Below are positions 24,285 to 32,089 of a stretch of 50,780 nucleotides of DNA, in pieces. The notes below the pieces were generated by a model. That model saw only the letters and a list, made by a program, of their open reading frames with translations. It did no database searches and had not been told where the DNA came from. Positions within the stretch are counted from its first letter, which is position 1; each line of letters starts with the position of its first letter. This DNA comes from Xanthomonas floridensis (GTDB taxonomy: Bacteria; Pseudomonadota; Gammaproteobacteria; Xanthomonadales; Xanthomonadaceae), in assembly GCF_001642575.1 (NCBI RefSeq), contig NZ_LXNG01000025.1, positions 1 through 50,780 of the forward strand, written 5' to 3'. The position numbers and the translations under genes were made by a program.

Positions 24285-24785
24285 TCAGGACATACTTCGA
24301 TCGACCTCAAAGATCCGCCCCAAGCTCACGAAAGGCTGGGCGGGATGACAAAGCTCAACACTCCATGTAGCAAAGCGCTTGACCGCACCACGGGGATGGT
24401 CACCAAGGGGCTGTCCATGCATGCCAAAAGCGATCTTTTCGCCGTCTCCCCATTGGCTAGGCATCTGACCAACAACGACCGGTCCATCTGACGTGAGTGA
24501 GAGTGATGCAGTATCCACCACGTCATGCGCCGGGAGCACCCCCTCTTTCACTGATGCGAACCATCCGAACGGTTCGGCCAGAGTCAGACATCGAATCATG
24601 CCCTCTCCTACTTTGAAGAGCGAACCTGCGCGCTCGCCTTGGAGCACCAAGAATGCGAGAACAGGCTCCGCTTCTTCATGCTGATTGTTGACCAACATTG
24701 CCCAACTCTCTCGGAACAGAAAGATGCTGCCAGGTGACAGGTCATTGGGAAGCCGATCTGCAAAAGCTTGTACGGGAATGCTCAT
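24285..24785 (-). CDS. protein of unknown function (166 aa)
   Basis: 166 residues, ATG at 24785 preceded by GGGAG. The protein alternates beta-like segments (SIFLFRESWAMLVNN, VLAFLVLQGERAGSLFKVGE) and has no transmembrane helix or signal peptide. No family is recognised. It is followed on the same strand by the MobA/MobL-like gene about 105 bp away and preceded by another unknown gene 31 bp away, so it may belong to a short operon of mobilization-accessory genes. Codon use and composition match its neighbours. Confidence 0.6.
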   Translation of the reverse strand: MSIPVQAFADRLPNDLSPGSIFLFRESWAMLVNNQHEEAEPVLAFLVLQGERAGSLFKVGEGMIRCLTLAEPFGWFASVKEGVLPAHDVVDTASLSLTSDGPVVVGQMPSQWGDGEKIAFGMHGQPLGDHPRGAVKRFATWSVELCHPAQPFVSLGRIFEVDRSMS

Positions 24786-24816
24786 CGATTTCTCCCGGTT
24801 GACGTCATGTTGGGTG

Positions 24817-25152
24817 TCAGTTGATCCAGCGGCGGCGCAGCAGCACGACCAGATCTTCTACGATTCGCTGCGTATCCATGGATAGCGATTGCCTAACTCG
24901 ATGGGCCGGTGAAAGGAGCATGGGGGCTTGGTGCTCACCTTGCCGGTAAGGCACCTGCATGCTGTTCGGACTGGCGTCGTGCTCAGCGCGAGTCCTCCAA
25001 GCGCCGGCATGCTCTCCCAACAATCGCACCGCAGGAACGACATGGCTAAGCCGTTCGGTTGGATCAATATGAGCCAGGAGCCAGGCGGCGTAGCTGATCG
25101 CAACTTCCAGCTTTCCGGCGATATCTTTTTCTACGACGACCGATAGCCCCAT
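24817..25152 (-). CDS. protein of unknown function (111 aa)
   Basis: 111 residues starting MGLSVVVEKDIAGKLEVAIS. A helical first half (YAAWLLAHIDPTERLSHVVP) is followed by a polar stretch and a basic C-terminal helix (QRIVEDLVVLLRRRWIN). No ribosome-binding site stands out and no family is recognised. Close spacing to the next gene on the same strand suggests co-transcription. Confidence 0.5.
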   Translation of the reverse strand: MGLSVVVEKDIAGKLEVAISYAAWLLAHIDPTERLSHVVPAVRLLGEHAGAWRTRAEHDASPNSMQVPYRQGEHQAPMLLSPAHRVRQSLSMDTQRIVEDLVVLLRRRWIN

Positions 25153-25188
25153 ACCGCGCTCTGGTGACCGTAAGCGTCGATAGGAAGC

Positions 25189-25626
25189 CTAGGCCTTTTT
25201 TGAAACGAGTTCCAAGCGGCGTTCAGTTCGCTCGATGAGAGACCGCTGACGCTCGATATATGCTGCCCCCTTCCGAAGACGCACGATCATGCCAAGGGGA
25301 TAGATCACACATCCGTAGATAGATAGGCCAAGCAATCCCAGGCCTGGCGCAATCCACTTGGCTCCATCCGTCATAAAGGCCAGTGGGGCAAGCATGATGG
25401 CAATGCCCAATATCCCAAAACAGCACAGCACTTGGACCAGCAGGAACTGCATGACGTGGAATTTGTCCTGTCCAAGGTGCTCAATCTTCCGCAACTCAGC
25501 TCGATTGATAGCGAGGCCAACCCGGTCATTCCAGAAGATCGCCTTGCCGTAAGCCCAACGCGCCAAATGGATCACCATTGAAGCCACGATGCCGCCGATT
25601 ACCGCTTGCGCCAACCAGTTGGTCAT
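25189..25626 (-). CDS. inner-membrane protein of unknown function (145 aa)
   Basis: 145 residues, ATG preceded by AAGGTGAC. Hydrophobic segments: an N-terminal one (VIGGIVASMVIHLARWAYG), one at ~60-87 (LLVQVLCCFGILGIAIMLAP) and one at ~95-112 (GLGLLGLSIYGCVIYPLGMI), then a charged cytosolic tail with a coiled-coil-like RQRSLIERTERRLELV. No family is recognised. It heads the group of - strand genes running toward the second MobA/MobL gene. Confidence 0.65.
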   Translation of the reverse strand: MTNWLAQAVIGGIVASMVIHLARWAYGKAIFWNDRVGLAINRAELRKIEHLGQDKFHVMQFLLVQVLCCFGILGIAIMLAPLAFMTDGAKWIAPGLGLLGLSIYGCVIYPLGMIVRLRKGAAYIERQRSLIERTERRLELVSKKA

Positions 25627-25760
25627 AAGTCACCTTAGTAGCCAGGAAAATAGATGGAACGGCTGACTGCCCCGTCTTTTTTTTAACCGACGAGCTACAA
25701 GCCCTTCCAATGCATTAGCCAAAAGGGTGCCGGTGAACACCGACACCCTAAGGTCAAGCA

Positions 25761-25979
25761 TCAGCTGGTATGACACGCATTTGCGCAGTAGTAGCAACCG
25801 TTGATCCGATTTTGCGGCCAGCGAGCCTTTGCGTTTGTTACAGCCTGTTGGCAAGTGGCGTGAGAACCAAGACTGACTTGGTTGACCGGCTGCGGCATGT
25901 AGGAGCACCCGGTCGTGGTGTTGTGCACCTCATGATCGCCATTGGTCTGGGCATTTTTATTGATGATGAAGTTAGGCAA
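25761..25979 (-). CDS. small Cys-rich conserved protein (72 aa)
   Basis: 72 residues with a TTG start at 25979, decided by AAGGAGAAG eight bases upstream. MPNFIINKNAQTNGDHEVHN, then a Cys-rich second half with TTGCSYMP, HATCQQAV and NGCYYCANACHTS (five Cys, some His), suggests metal or disulfide stabilisation. I recall closely similar proteins annotated only as hypothetical across Gram-negative bacteria. It forms a group with two even smaller genes on the same strand (26043 and 26309). The function is unknown. Confidence 0.7.
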   Translation of the reverse strand: MPNFIINKNAQTNGDHEVHNTTTGCSYMPQPVNQVSLGSHATCQQAVTNAKARWPQNRINGCYYCANACHTS

Positions 25980-26042
25980 AGCGCTTCTCCTTAGAGGGAC
26001 AAATAATCGAATTGGTGGTGCTCGCGCACCACCTTTGACCCG

Positions 26043-26213
26043 TCACTTTTCCTTGCGAACGCCCTTGAAAGGCGCTTTGTCTGATTTGACATCCATGAAG
26101 CGCCCAGTTTCAGTATTGCGCTTGACGAAATTGCCCGCAGATGTCTGCGTTTGCGAGCGATTACGCACCGCGCCATTGCGGTGACCGTCGCCCTTCGGTG
26201 GATTAGTAGCCAT
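26043..26213 (-). CDS. small basic conserved protein (56 aa)
   Basis: 56 residues, ATG complementary to 26211-26213, TGA at 26043-26045. The translation MATNPPKGDGHRNGAVRNRS, then TSAGNFVKRNTETGRFMDVK and a Lys-rich end, is strongly basic and Gly/Asn-rich. It resembles short proteins I have seen beside the 72-residue Cys-rich type; their role is unknown. Nucleic-acid or ribosome binding would fit the charge but is only a guess. Confidence 0.65.
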   Translation of the reverse strand: MATNPPKGDGHRNGAVRNRSQTQTSAGNFVKRNTETGRFMDVKSDKAPFKGVRKEK

Positions 26214-26273
26214 TGATGTTCTCGGTAGTTAAAGAAGAAAGCACAAGAGGTCGCCCGATCTTGACCGTTAAAG

Positions 26274-26297
26274 GCGGGGCAGCAGACGCTGCCCCGC
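26274..26297 (-). terminator. GC-rich hairpin after the 45-aa gene
   Basis: GCGGGGCAGC-AGAC-GCTGCCCCGC is a perfect 10-bp stem, 12 bases beyond the stop of the 45-residue - strand gene. On the - strand it is followed by CTTTAACGG, a weak T-tract. A partial terminator or attenuator between the small genes is likely. Confidence 0.55.
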
Positions 26298-26308
26298 ACC
26301 TTCCCTGA

Positions 26309-26446
26309 CTAAACGTCAGGGACCCAGATCGGCCAAGCTTTCAAGCCCGCAGCAGAAGCGTGGAGCTTCTTGCCATTCTTCAAAGTAATGACTGCTCTGA
26401 AGATGAGCTTGTAGCCAGGACGAGGGGTATCGGTCGTTGTAGACAC
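26309..26446 (-). CDS. small conserved protein (45 aa)
   Basis: 45 residues from a GTG at 26446, with AGAGGAT 11 bases upstream; stop TAG at 26309-26311. The translation MSTTTDTPRPGYKLIFRAVI, then TLKNGKKLHASAAGLKAWPI and WVPDV, looks like one small beta-sheet domain. Similar short proteins (RPGYKLIFRA...LKDGRRLYA) are familiar as hypothetical genes. It is the first of three small - strand genes and is divergent from a likely RNA gene. The function is unknown. Confidence 0.65.
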   Translation of the reverse strand: MSTTTDTPRPGYKLIFRAVITLKNGKKLHASAAGLKAWPIWVPDV

Positions 26447-26501
26447 GGCCGTAGATCCTCTTGGTTGAGGGCGTTCATCCGACAACTTCGAGACTGGTGT
26501 A

Positions 26502-26529
26502 TTGACACCCGTTGCGAGGGCGCTATACT
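26502..26529 (+). promoter_or_regulatory. near-consensus sigma-70 promoter
   Basis: TTGACA (26502-26507), a 16-base spacer and TATACT (26524-26529). This is the closest match to a consensus promoter seen in the window. It reads into a stretch without a convincing protein gene that ends in a strong terminator, so it probably drives an RNA gene. Confidence 0.7.
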
Positions 26530-26535
26530 TTTCCG

Positions 26536-26691
26536 GCTGTTTACGAGGCAGCCAATCTCAAAGACCTCACCGACTGACGCCATGCGTGTGAGGTTTGTTT
26601 TGCAGCGGTGGTTCCTACGACCACTACATGTTGTGTTGCAATTTCAGTGACTCCAAATATCTAGGGGCTCGACCAATGGTCGGGCCCTTTT
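26536..26691 (+). ncRNA. putative structured small RNA (~155 nt)
   Basis: The stretch between the promoter and a T-tailed terminator can fold into successive hairpins: GGCTG/CAGCC (26535-26553), AAGACCTCAC/GTGAGGTTT (26561-26596), GTGGT/ACCAC (26608-26624) enclosed by TTGCA/TGCAA, and the terminator stem. A 22-codon frame starting at 26583 exists but has no good ribosome-binding site. A trans-acting or antisense RNA linked to the divergent small genes is possible. No Rfam family is recognised. The exact 5' end is estimated from the promoter. Confidence 0.55.
26665..26691 (+). terminator. Rho-independent terminator of putative sRNA
   Basis: GGGCTCGACC-AAT-GGTCGGGCCC followed by TTTT: a 10-bp stem (one G-T pair), 3-base loop and T-run on the + strand. 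Confidence 0.8.
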
Positions 26692-26751
26692 GCGTTGGAC
26701 TCTAGCATAGCCTCAGGGCATATGTGCTATGCGTCACGTCTTTTTAGCATT

Positions 26752-26829
26752 ACTTTTTGTTCGGTGCAGCGGATTTTGGTCATCTTGCCTAGAAATTCCG
26801 CTGCCGTCAAACTTTTTGTTCGGTATAGT
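26752..26829 (+). promoter_or_regulatory. direct-repeat operators and -10 box upstream of XRE/ImmA operon
   Basis: ACTTTTTGTTCGGT occurs at 26752-26765 and again at 26811-26824, 59 bases apart. The second copy runs into TATAGT (26824-26829), a good -10 box with no clear -35 partner, 38 bases before the XRE start codon. A regulator bound at the repeat would cover the -10 element. The XRE product of the next gene is the natural candidate; this is inference. Confidence 0.6.
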
Positions 26830-26866
26830 GGCACCTGGCGCTGTGCCGGCCGATGAGGAATAGTCG

Positions 26867-27187
26867 ATGACAACGAATTTTGGCAATAAAATCAAGAACT
26901 TAAGAAAAGACAGGGGAATGACGCTTGACGCACTAGCGGCAGCGGCTGACATGAGCAAGAGCTACTTGTGGGAGCTGGAGAACAGAGACTCCCCTCGCCC
27001 ATCGGTTGAGAAGCTCGCGTCACTCGCCAAGGCGCTTTCGATGGATGTGTCCTACTTCCTGGACCAAGAGGCGACTAGTCCTGAAGAGCGGCACCTGGAC
27101 CTGGCCTTCTTTAGGAACTACGGAGAGCTTGACGCGACAGCCAAAGAGCAGATGCGCAAGATCATGGAAACCTTCAAGAAGTCTTAG
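26867..27187 (+). CDS. XRE-family regulator paired with ImmA/IrrE peptidase
   Basis: 106 residues, ATG preceded by GAGGAA. The helix-turn-helix occupies ~8-65 (IKNLRKDRGMTLDALAAAAD, KSYLWELENRDSPRPSVEKL) and is followed by a short helical tail (ATAKEQMRKIMETFKK). It lies 18 bp before an ImmA/IrrE-type metallopeptidase gene. In ICEBs1 (ImmR/ImmA) and IrrE/DdrO such pairs work by peptidase cleavage of the XRE repressor on DNA damage. The same switch probably controls this operon, which ends in a nuclease. Confidence 0.9.
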   Translation: MTTNFGNKIKNLRKDRGMTLDALAAAADMSKSYLWELENRDSPRPSVEKLASLAKALSMDVSYFLDQEATSPEERHLDLAFFRNYGELDATAKEQMRKIMETFKKS

Positions 27188-27205
27188 CCTGCTAAGGATC
27201 GGCCG

Positions 27206-28069
27206 ATGACAAAGGATTTGCTTACACCCTCCAAGGCAGCCTTCCGGCTAACGCATTTGCTCAATGCGGTGTCAGCGGCGCATGGGGCCCCCCGCTTTCC
27301 AGTTGACGTCGTTGCTCTGGCCAAAGAGGCAGCAGAGATCTTCCGCTGGGATGACCCCATCACCAATATCGAATCGGCAGACATCAAATCGTTTGAAGGC
27401 GCACTTTTCCCGAATGACACGCGCAGCAAGTGGATGCTGCTTTACAACCAGACATTGAAATCTGCTGGTCGCATCCGCTTCACGCAAGCTCACGAGCTTG
27501 GCCACTACCTGCTGCATCGACAAGACCGCATCGACGGCTTTCAGTGCGCCACGCAAGACATGATGAGCCTGACGGAGCAAGAGGCGTTGATCGAAATACA
27601 GGCCAACGCCTTCGCTGCGACCTTACTCATGCCGCTGGATGACTTCCGCGAGAGAACCCAAGGTGGCGCAGACTTCCAAGTGCTCGGCGACTGCGCTGAA
27701 CGTTATGGCGTGTCACTCACCGCCGCTGCTTTGCGCTGGATTGATCACACAGATCACTGTGCTGTACTCGTCTCCCATACCGATGGCTTCATCAATTGGT
27801 CGGTGTCGAGCAAGTCAGCTAGAGCCGGTGGCGCCTTTTTTCGTCCGCGCAAAAGCGTGGTTGCAGTTGGCCCTCAAACTCTAGCGGCCAACGATCAAAT
27901 CATCCACGAGCGATTAGGTGTGGAGCTTCCGGCCAATGCATGGTTCGAGCATGCCGAGGATGGACTTAGTCTCAAAGAGATGAAGATCACTGCCGACCAG
28001 TTCGACTACACCCTAACCCTCCTCTTGCTGCCCATGCGTTCACGAGTTTGGGAGCCGTGGAAAGGCTAA
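27206..28069 (+). CDS. ImmA/IrrE-family metallopeptidase
   Basis: 287 residues, 18 bp after the XRE gene. The zinc motif is FTQAHELGHYLLHRQDRID near residue 95 (HExxH), with the downstream Glu in EIQANAFAATLLMP as likely third ligand, typical of the ImmA/IrrE (DUF955) family. The C-terminal ~120 residues are a further domain (e.g. HCAVLVSHTDGFINWSVSSK) seen in long members, possibly sensory. Cleavage of the upstream XRE repressor is the expected role. It could be the de-repressing switch for the nuclease two genes on. Confidence 0.9.
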   Translation: MTKDLLTPSKAAFRLTHLLNAVSAAHGAPRFPVDVVALAKEAAEIFRWDDPITNIESADIKSFEGALFPNDTRSKWMLLYNQTLKSAGRIRFTQAHELGHYLLHRQDRIDGFQCATQDMMSLTEQEALIEIQANAFAATLLMPLDDFRERTQGGADFQVLGDCAERYGVSLTAAALRWIDHTDHCAVLVSHTDGFINWSVSSKSARAGGAFFRPRKSVVAVGPQTLAANDQIIHERLGVELPANAWFEHAEDGLSLKEMKITADQFDYTLTLLLLPMRSRVWEPWKG

Positions 28070-28126
28070 ACACGCTTGACAAGTCTCATTTTTGGCCTAC
28101 CAAAGGATACCCAATGGAGGCCTGAA

Positions 28127-28630
28127 ATGTTTTTTCCAAGCTTGCAAGACGCCAACGATGCTATCGAGCCGTTTGGCATGAGTATGACCCGCGCGGGCGA
28201 CGGGGTGATTATTGAAGGAGACACCAGCTGGCGAGCTTGGCGAGCAGGAAGCGAGTCTGCTCGGTTTGAGACCTTAGGACATTTCTGGGCCGAGTGGACT
28301 TGGTATATCGCCTTTGCGCTCGAAAACGAACGACAGAGATCTCGCTTCATGGAAGTCTTCATGGGTTCGGATCTTGAAGCGCAAGTCTCATTGCTTGATG
28401 CGCTAAGAAGCTACGAAGGGCGTGCAGGGGAACAACGAGACTGCGTTCTATGCTCACTGTTAGCCGGTCCAATTATCACGACAGAATGCATCCCATCTGA
28501 CTGGTCTGATCGTTTGCTCCGATGCTTACAGGATGAAGGTGAGGGCGCCGTCTTCGGCGGTGGAAAGCTTCTGCAAGCGATTGGTCGTCGATACCCCGAC
28601 GCGTTGCGCATCTATAGAGAGAGCTTGTAG
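28127..28630 (+). CDS. protein of unknown function in XRE/ImmA operon (167 aa)
   Basis: 167 residues from the ATG at 28127, chosen because GGAGG lies six bases upstream; a TTG at 28076 would add 17 residues. An N-terminal beta-rich half (GMSMTRAGDGVIIEGDTSWR) is followed by a helical half (RSRFMEVFMGSDLEAQVSLL, LRSYEGRAGEQRDCVLCSLL). No family is recognised. Its place 57 bp after the peptidase and 67 bp before the nuclease suggests one operon, perhaps as a regulator or inhibitor of the nuclease. Confidence 0.65.
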   Translation: MFFPSLQDANDAIEPFGMSMTRAGDGVIIEGDTSWRAWRAGSESARFETLGHFWAEWTWYIAFALENERQRSRFMEVFMGSDLEAQVSLLDALRSYEGRAGEQRDCVLCSLLAGPIITTECIPSDWSDRLLRCLQDEGEGAVFGGGKLLQAIGRRYPDALRIYRESL

Positions 28631-28697
28631 CGTAACTGCTGATTCGCTCCTGCGACGTGGCAATGCTATGTTCACGTTTTTAGACTAAGGTCTCCCG

Positions 28698-29684
28698 ATG
28701 GGATCGAGCGATGACATCTCTTCTCAGACGACGCCAACCGACCCCATGCACTTGGCGCTCCTTTGGACCATGCAGCGCACCAAGACTATTGCAGGCGTCC
28801 AAGACTATGACGAGGAGAGCTACACCTCTACTATCCTAGGCGGAACGGCGATAGCGGCCCCATTGCTTGCCGCCTTTGAAGGTCAAGCCTCAGGCAGCAA
28901 CGCGGATTTTCGGTTTGGAACATTTCGGAAGAACGGCGGGGCCCAGACGCCATTGAGCGAAACCGCTACGGGGGCCGATTTTTGCCTCGTCATTGGCCAT
29001 GATGACGAGTGCGCAAAAGTTGCCATTTTTCAGGCCAAGAAACTAGACCCTGCCGAAGATGAGCACCTTCTATCAGTGCGAAGGGGACCGGCGAAATCGT
29101 CGAGTGGCCATTATCAATTCACCATGTTGCTGGCTTTTACCTGCCGGTTAATGGCAAAGGCTGGGATACATGCATATAAGGCTTTTGACAAAGACACGGA
29201 TACACTCACAGCAGCGGCACGACTTGCATCCCTGTCGAAAGGGGATATTAACGCACTCGTTGAAGAGATCAGCTGGGTGCACTATATGGTCTATCATAAT
29301 GGATGCGCAACGACTCTCCCCCTTAACCACCTAGATGAGACATGCATTCTGAGCGAGATCTTCAAACGTCGTCAGTATTCGCATCGCCTAGGGGGACCGC
29401 GCCAGGGGTTCGCAGAGATCGTAGGTGAGGCATTACAGGGAAGCGCTGAGGGGTGGCAATTGGTTCCCCGCATGGTCATTAAAGCGTTTTTGCCGGAGCT
29501 TATCGAAATGGGCGCCATCGTTGTTGTGGATGACAAGGGCGGCGTAGGACTTACACCGGACTTCGAGTGCATCAACCTAGCCTCTCTCAAATCTTTTAGT
29601 GGTATCCAGTCAAATCCGCAAAGCGCTGCCGCCGTCAAAAACATTATCAGCAGGCCTCAAAATGCGCCTAGAAATGGAATGTGA
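28698..29684 (+). CDS. PD-(D/E)XK-like nuclease, candidate defence effector
   Basis: A 328-residue soluble protein. The central ETATGADFCLVIGHD followed by KVAIFQAKKL (~97-130) fits the restriction-endonuclease core, with a conserved '(E/T)GAD' Asp and a 'FQxKK' pair as the catalytic Asp and Gln-x-Lys. Proteins with 'TGADxxxxxxxxxxxxxxFQAKR' are common in bacterial defence islands, where they cut DNA. The C-terminal 200 residues have no recognised domain. It ends the XRE-ImmA operon, so expression would follow repressor cleavage. DNA substrate and trigger are unknown. Confidence 0.6.
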   Translation: MGSSDDISSQTTPTDPMHLALLWTMQRTKTIAGVQDYDEESYTSTILGGTAIAAPLLAAFEGQASGSNADFRFGTFRKNGGAQTPLSETATGADFCLVIGHDDECAKVAIFQAKKLDPAEDEHLLSVRRGPAKSSSGHYQFTMLLAFTCRLMAKAGIHAYKAFDKDTDTLTAAARLASLSKGDINALVEEISWVHYMVYHNGCATTLPLNHLDETCILSEIFKRRQYSHRLGGPRQGFAEIVGEALQGSAEGWQLVPRMVIKAFLPELIEMGAIVVVDDKGGVGLTPDFECINLASLKSFSGIQSNPQSAAAVKNIISRPQNAPRNGM

Positions 29685-29687
29685 TCA

Positions 29688-30233
29688 GAACCACGCATCG
29701 TCGGTTCCCCCGCGAGCGCTCGCACGAATGCCTCGACGCTCCGGAGGTAGTAACCGACACGCAAATAGATAACTCCTGAGTTCTGCTTTGCAGCCACGCA
29801 CCAGGTCTCATCTCAGCCAAGTTATGTCTCAAATTCTGCGACGCAAGCAAACACATCGCTGCCGACTTCGGATGACGAAATTCGGTTTGCCTAACTTCCT
29901 TCTTAAGATAGATAAGATTAGACAAACGATATCTCATTTATATATCATTCATTTTGTTTTAGTGATATATCTCTCACTTTTACCCTTTTGTTACTTTTAA
30001 ACACTACAAGCGCATTGATGGTTTCAAGCCCATTTACACAGCTACAATCATTGAAATATATAGCCTTGCGATAAAATCTTTTATAAAAGCAAAGCTAAAA
30101 ATATAGCTATTTAAACGACAATTAGCGAGACCACCTTAGACAATCATTGACGCGAAATTTCTGTCCTATTTTATCATTGACAGAAAATCCCCTCCCCTTA
30201 TCAAACGTCTACCTCCTCATAATTGGATCGTAG
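29688..30233. other. AT-rich intergenic region upstream of integrase
   Basis: About 545 bp, clearly more AT-rich than its flanks, with no supported gene. It contains ATCATTGAC at 30143-30151 and 30173-30181 (30-base period) and an inverted pair TTTCTGTC (30158-30165)/GACAGAAA (30179-30186) about 50 bp before the recombinase gene. These could be recombinase arm sites or a promoter/operator region. An attachment site is plausible here but no core repeat could be matched. Confidence 0.5.
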
Positions 30234-31625
30234 ATGCACTTTAAACACTCCCAACTTCATCAATATTTGCAACAGCCCAAAGGTCAGTTATCCATCCGAA
30301 GCATTCGCATCGGCAAAGTCGAATTTACAGATATGGTCGTTCAAGACCGAGCCGGCGCGCTTCACCTTCAAGACTTGGTCCAAGCGACCTACGACCATCA
30401 TGAAAAGCTGCGACGACTTCGCCGATCCGGAACTCGTTATCCAGAACCCCTGCCCCTTGCCACCCCGGCGCGACTCCTCTCTGAAGAGGTCGACGACTTC
30501 CTCAAAGACAAGGAGCGGCAGAACCTTCGCACCACCACGATCGAGGCCTATCGTCGAACGCTTGCCATCTTGCAGCGTGTGAGTGGCAACACGTCCGTTG
30601 CCCGGATTGATCACACGCATATCTACCAGATGTGGGATCTGCTGCGATGGGCACCCGAAGACTTCATGACCAACCCCAAGCATCAGTGGTTGAGCGTCGA
30701 AGCCTTGATCGCCAAAGGTCAACGTATGGTCCGGGCGCAGCCTGCCAATGCCACATTAGAACTGCACCGGCGCTTCCTCGCGTCCTTCTTCAACACCTTA
30801 GTCAAAGCACGTGCCATCCCGCACTCGCCGATGGATGCGTTCAAGCCGGCCAGAGGAGAGCTACTGGCTGATCAGGACGAACCCGAGCGGCTGCTTTCCC
30901 AAGAAGAAATTCAGAAGATCTTCAACCCGGCGACCTTCCTGCCTTGGGCCAAGAAGTATCCGCACCGTTGGTGGTGCCCGCTCATTGCCCTTTTCACGGG
31001 TGCTCGGATCAACGAGATCGCCCAACTCAAAGTGGCCGACATCGTCCAAGATCAAGGAGTTTGGTGCTTCTCAATCCAGAAGACCGTGGACGAAGATCTC
31101 GCGCAAAGCGCAGGCAAACGCAGCCGGCAAAGCCTCAAAGGTAAGAGCGCGATCCGCAAAGTGCCGATCCACCCAAGCCTCATCGAGGCGGGCTTCCTCG
31201 ACTTCTTGGCCGACATCAAGGCATCTGGCCACCCTCGCCTCTTTCCTAACCTATCGGCTGGCACCTGCCGCAAGACCGGCGAGCCGAATGGACGCTACAG
31301 CCAGGGCTTCGTCAATCAGTTTGCGAAGTATTTGAAGGAGCTTGGCTTTGGCAAAGGCATTGGATCTCACGCCTTCCGACACACGCTTGCGACGGAGCTT
31401 GATGCCAAGGGCGTGCGGGTCGAGCACATTGCACTCATCACCGGACATGCACTCAACAAGAAGGCTCCGGTTCTGCAGGACAACTATGTCCACAAATCGG
31501 CTGGGAACACTCGGAAGATCCAAGTTGAAGCGCTTGGCCACTATCAGCCATCTGTGAAGCTACCGAGCTATGTGCGCGGGCAGTTCAAGGAACGGTTGAG
31601 GAAGGGGGCGAGGATGTATCCGTGA
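30234..31625 (+). CDS. tyrosine recombinase/integrase
   Basis: A 463-residue site-specific recombinase, probably of a genomic island. The N-terminal SAM-like binding domain spans ~85-215 (KDKERQNLRTTTIEAYRRTL). The catalytic domain has Arg in FTGARINEIAQLK (~262), HAFRHTLATEL (HxxR, ~378), ITGHAL (third His) and the nucleophile in QDNYVHKS. All catalytic residues are present, so it is probably active. It lies after an AT-rich stretch with repeats; the matching attachment sites are not identified. A broken second copy of the same family lies 460 bp downstream, hinting at stacked integrations. Confidence 0.93.
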   Translation: MHFKHSQLHQYLQQPKGQLSIRSIRIGKVEFTDMVVQDRAGALHLQDLVQATYDHHEKLRRLRRSGTRYPEPLPLATPARLLSEEVDDFLKDKERQNLRTTTIEAYRRTLAILQRVSGNTSVARIDHTHIYQMWDLLRWAPEDFMTNPKHQWLSVEALIAKGQRMVRAQPANATLELHRRFLASFFNTLVKARAIPHSPMDAFKPARGELLADQDEPERLLSQEEIQKIFNPATFLPWAKKYPHRWWCPLIALFTGARINEIAQLKVADIVQDQGVWCFSIQKTVDEDLAQSAGKRSRQSLKGKSAIRKVPIHPSLIEAGFLDFLADIKASGHPRLFPNLSAGTCRKTGEPNGRYSQGFVNQFAKYLKELGFGKGIGSHAFRHTLATELDAKGVRVEHIALITGHALNKKAPVLQDNYVHKSAGNTRKIQVEALGHYQPSVKLPSYVRGQFKERLRKGARMYP

Positions 31626-31662
31626 TCAGCTACACTGGCACCTCACAACCAAGGAGTGGGCC

Positions 31663-31863
31663 ATGAACAGTTTTCAGCAAGATCAAGCCGCGCGTATTGC
31701 AGAAGCAATTTACGTTCAGATCGTAGGAACAGCCCTTTCTTCACCCGGATTGGTGGTTGACTTCCATGCCGCCGATCAGGCCGCGCAAGCAGCAGGGAAA
31801 GCGTACGCTACGACCAGTAACGGGAGCGCGAAATCTCCTGTCACAAAGCCACTCAATATCTAA
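31663..31863 (+). CDS. small protein of unknown function (66 aa)
   Basis: 66 residues, ATG with AAGGAG ideally placed. An Ala-rich helical protein (MNSFQQDQAARIAEAIYVQI, then AADQAAQAAGKAYA) with a polar tail. No family is recognised. It lies 38 bp after the recombinase gene and could be a small partner such as an excisionase-like or accessory protein, although it is not clearly basic or helix-turn-helix. The strong ribosome-binding site is the main support. Confidence 0.65.
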   Translation: MNSFQQDQAARIAEAIYVQIVGTALSSPGLVVDFHAADQAAQAAGKAYATTSNGSAKSPVTKPLNI

Positions 31864-32089
31864 TTGCCCAAAAGGAGGGAGCAGGCTTTTGCCTCGCTCC
31901 TCCCCTTGCAAATTCTAAACTATTCAAAGTCCGCTATTTGAGCGCAATCGCTATGCGTGGCTGATTCATGGCTACGTGCTCAGCTAGGTCATACGTGGCT
32001 CTGTAAAAATCAATGCCTATTGAGCTTACAAGTATTTCTCACGGGCGGAGAGAGCGATGCGAATCGCATGCCGCTTAGCATCTCCCGCA

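Noticed and set aside
25630..25908. 92-codon - strand frame overlapping the Cys-rich small gene
   Set aside because: Different frame of the same DNA; the 72-aa frame has a strong ribosome-binding site and a recognisable sequence.
26360..26650. 96-codon + strand frame
   Set aside because: Starts upstream of the promoter at 26502 and antisense to the 45-aa gene; the region is better explained as an RNA gene.
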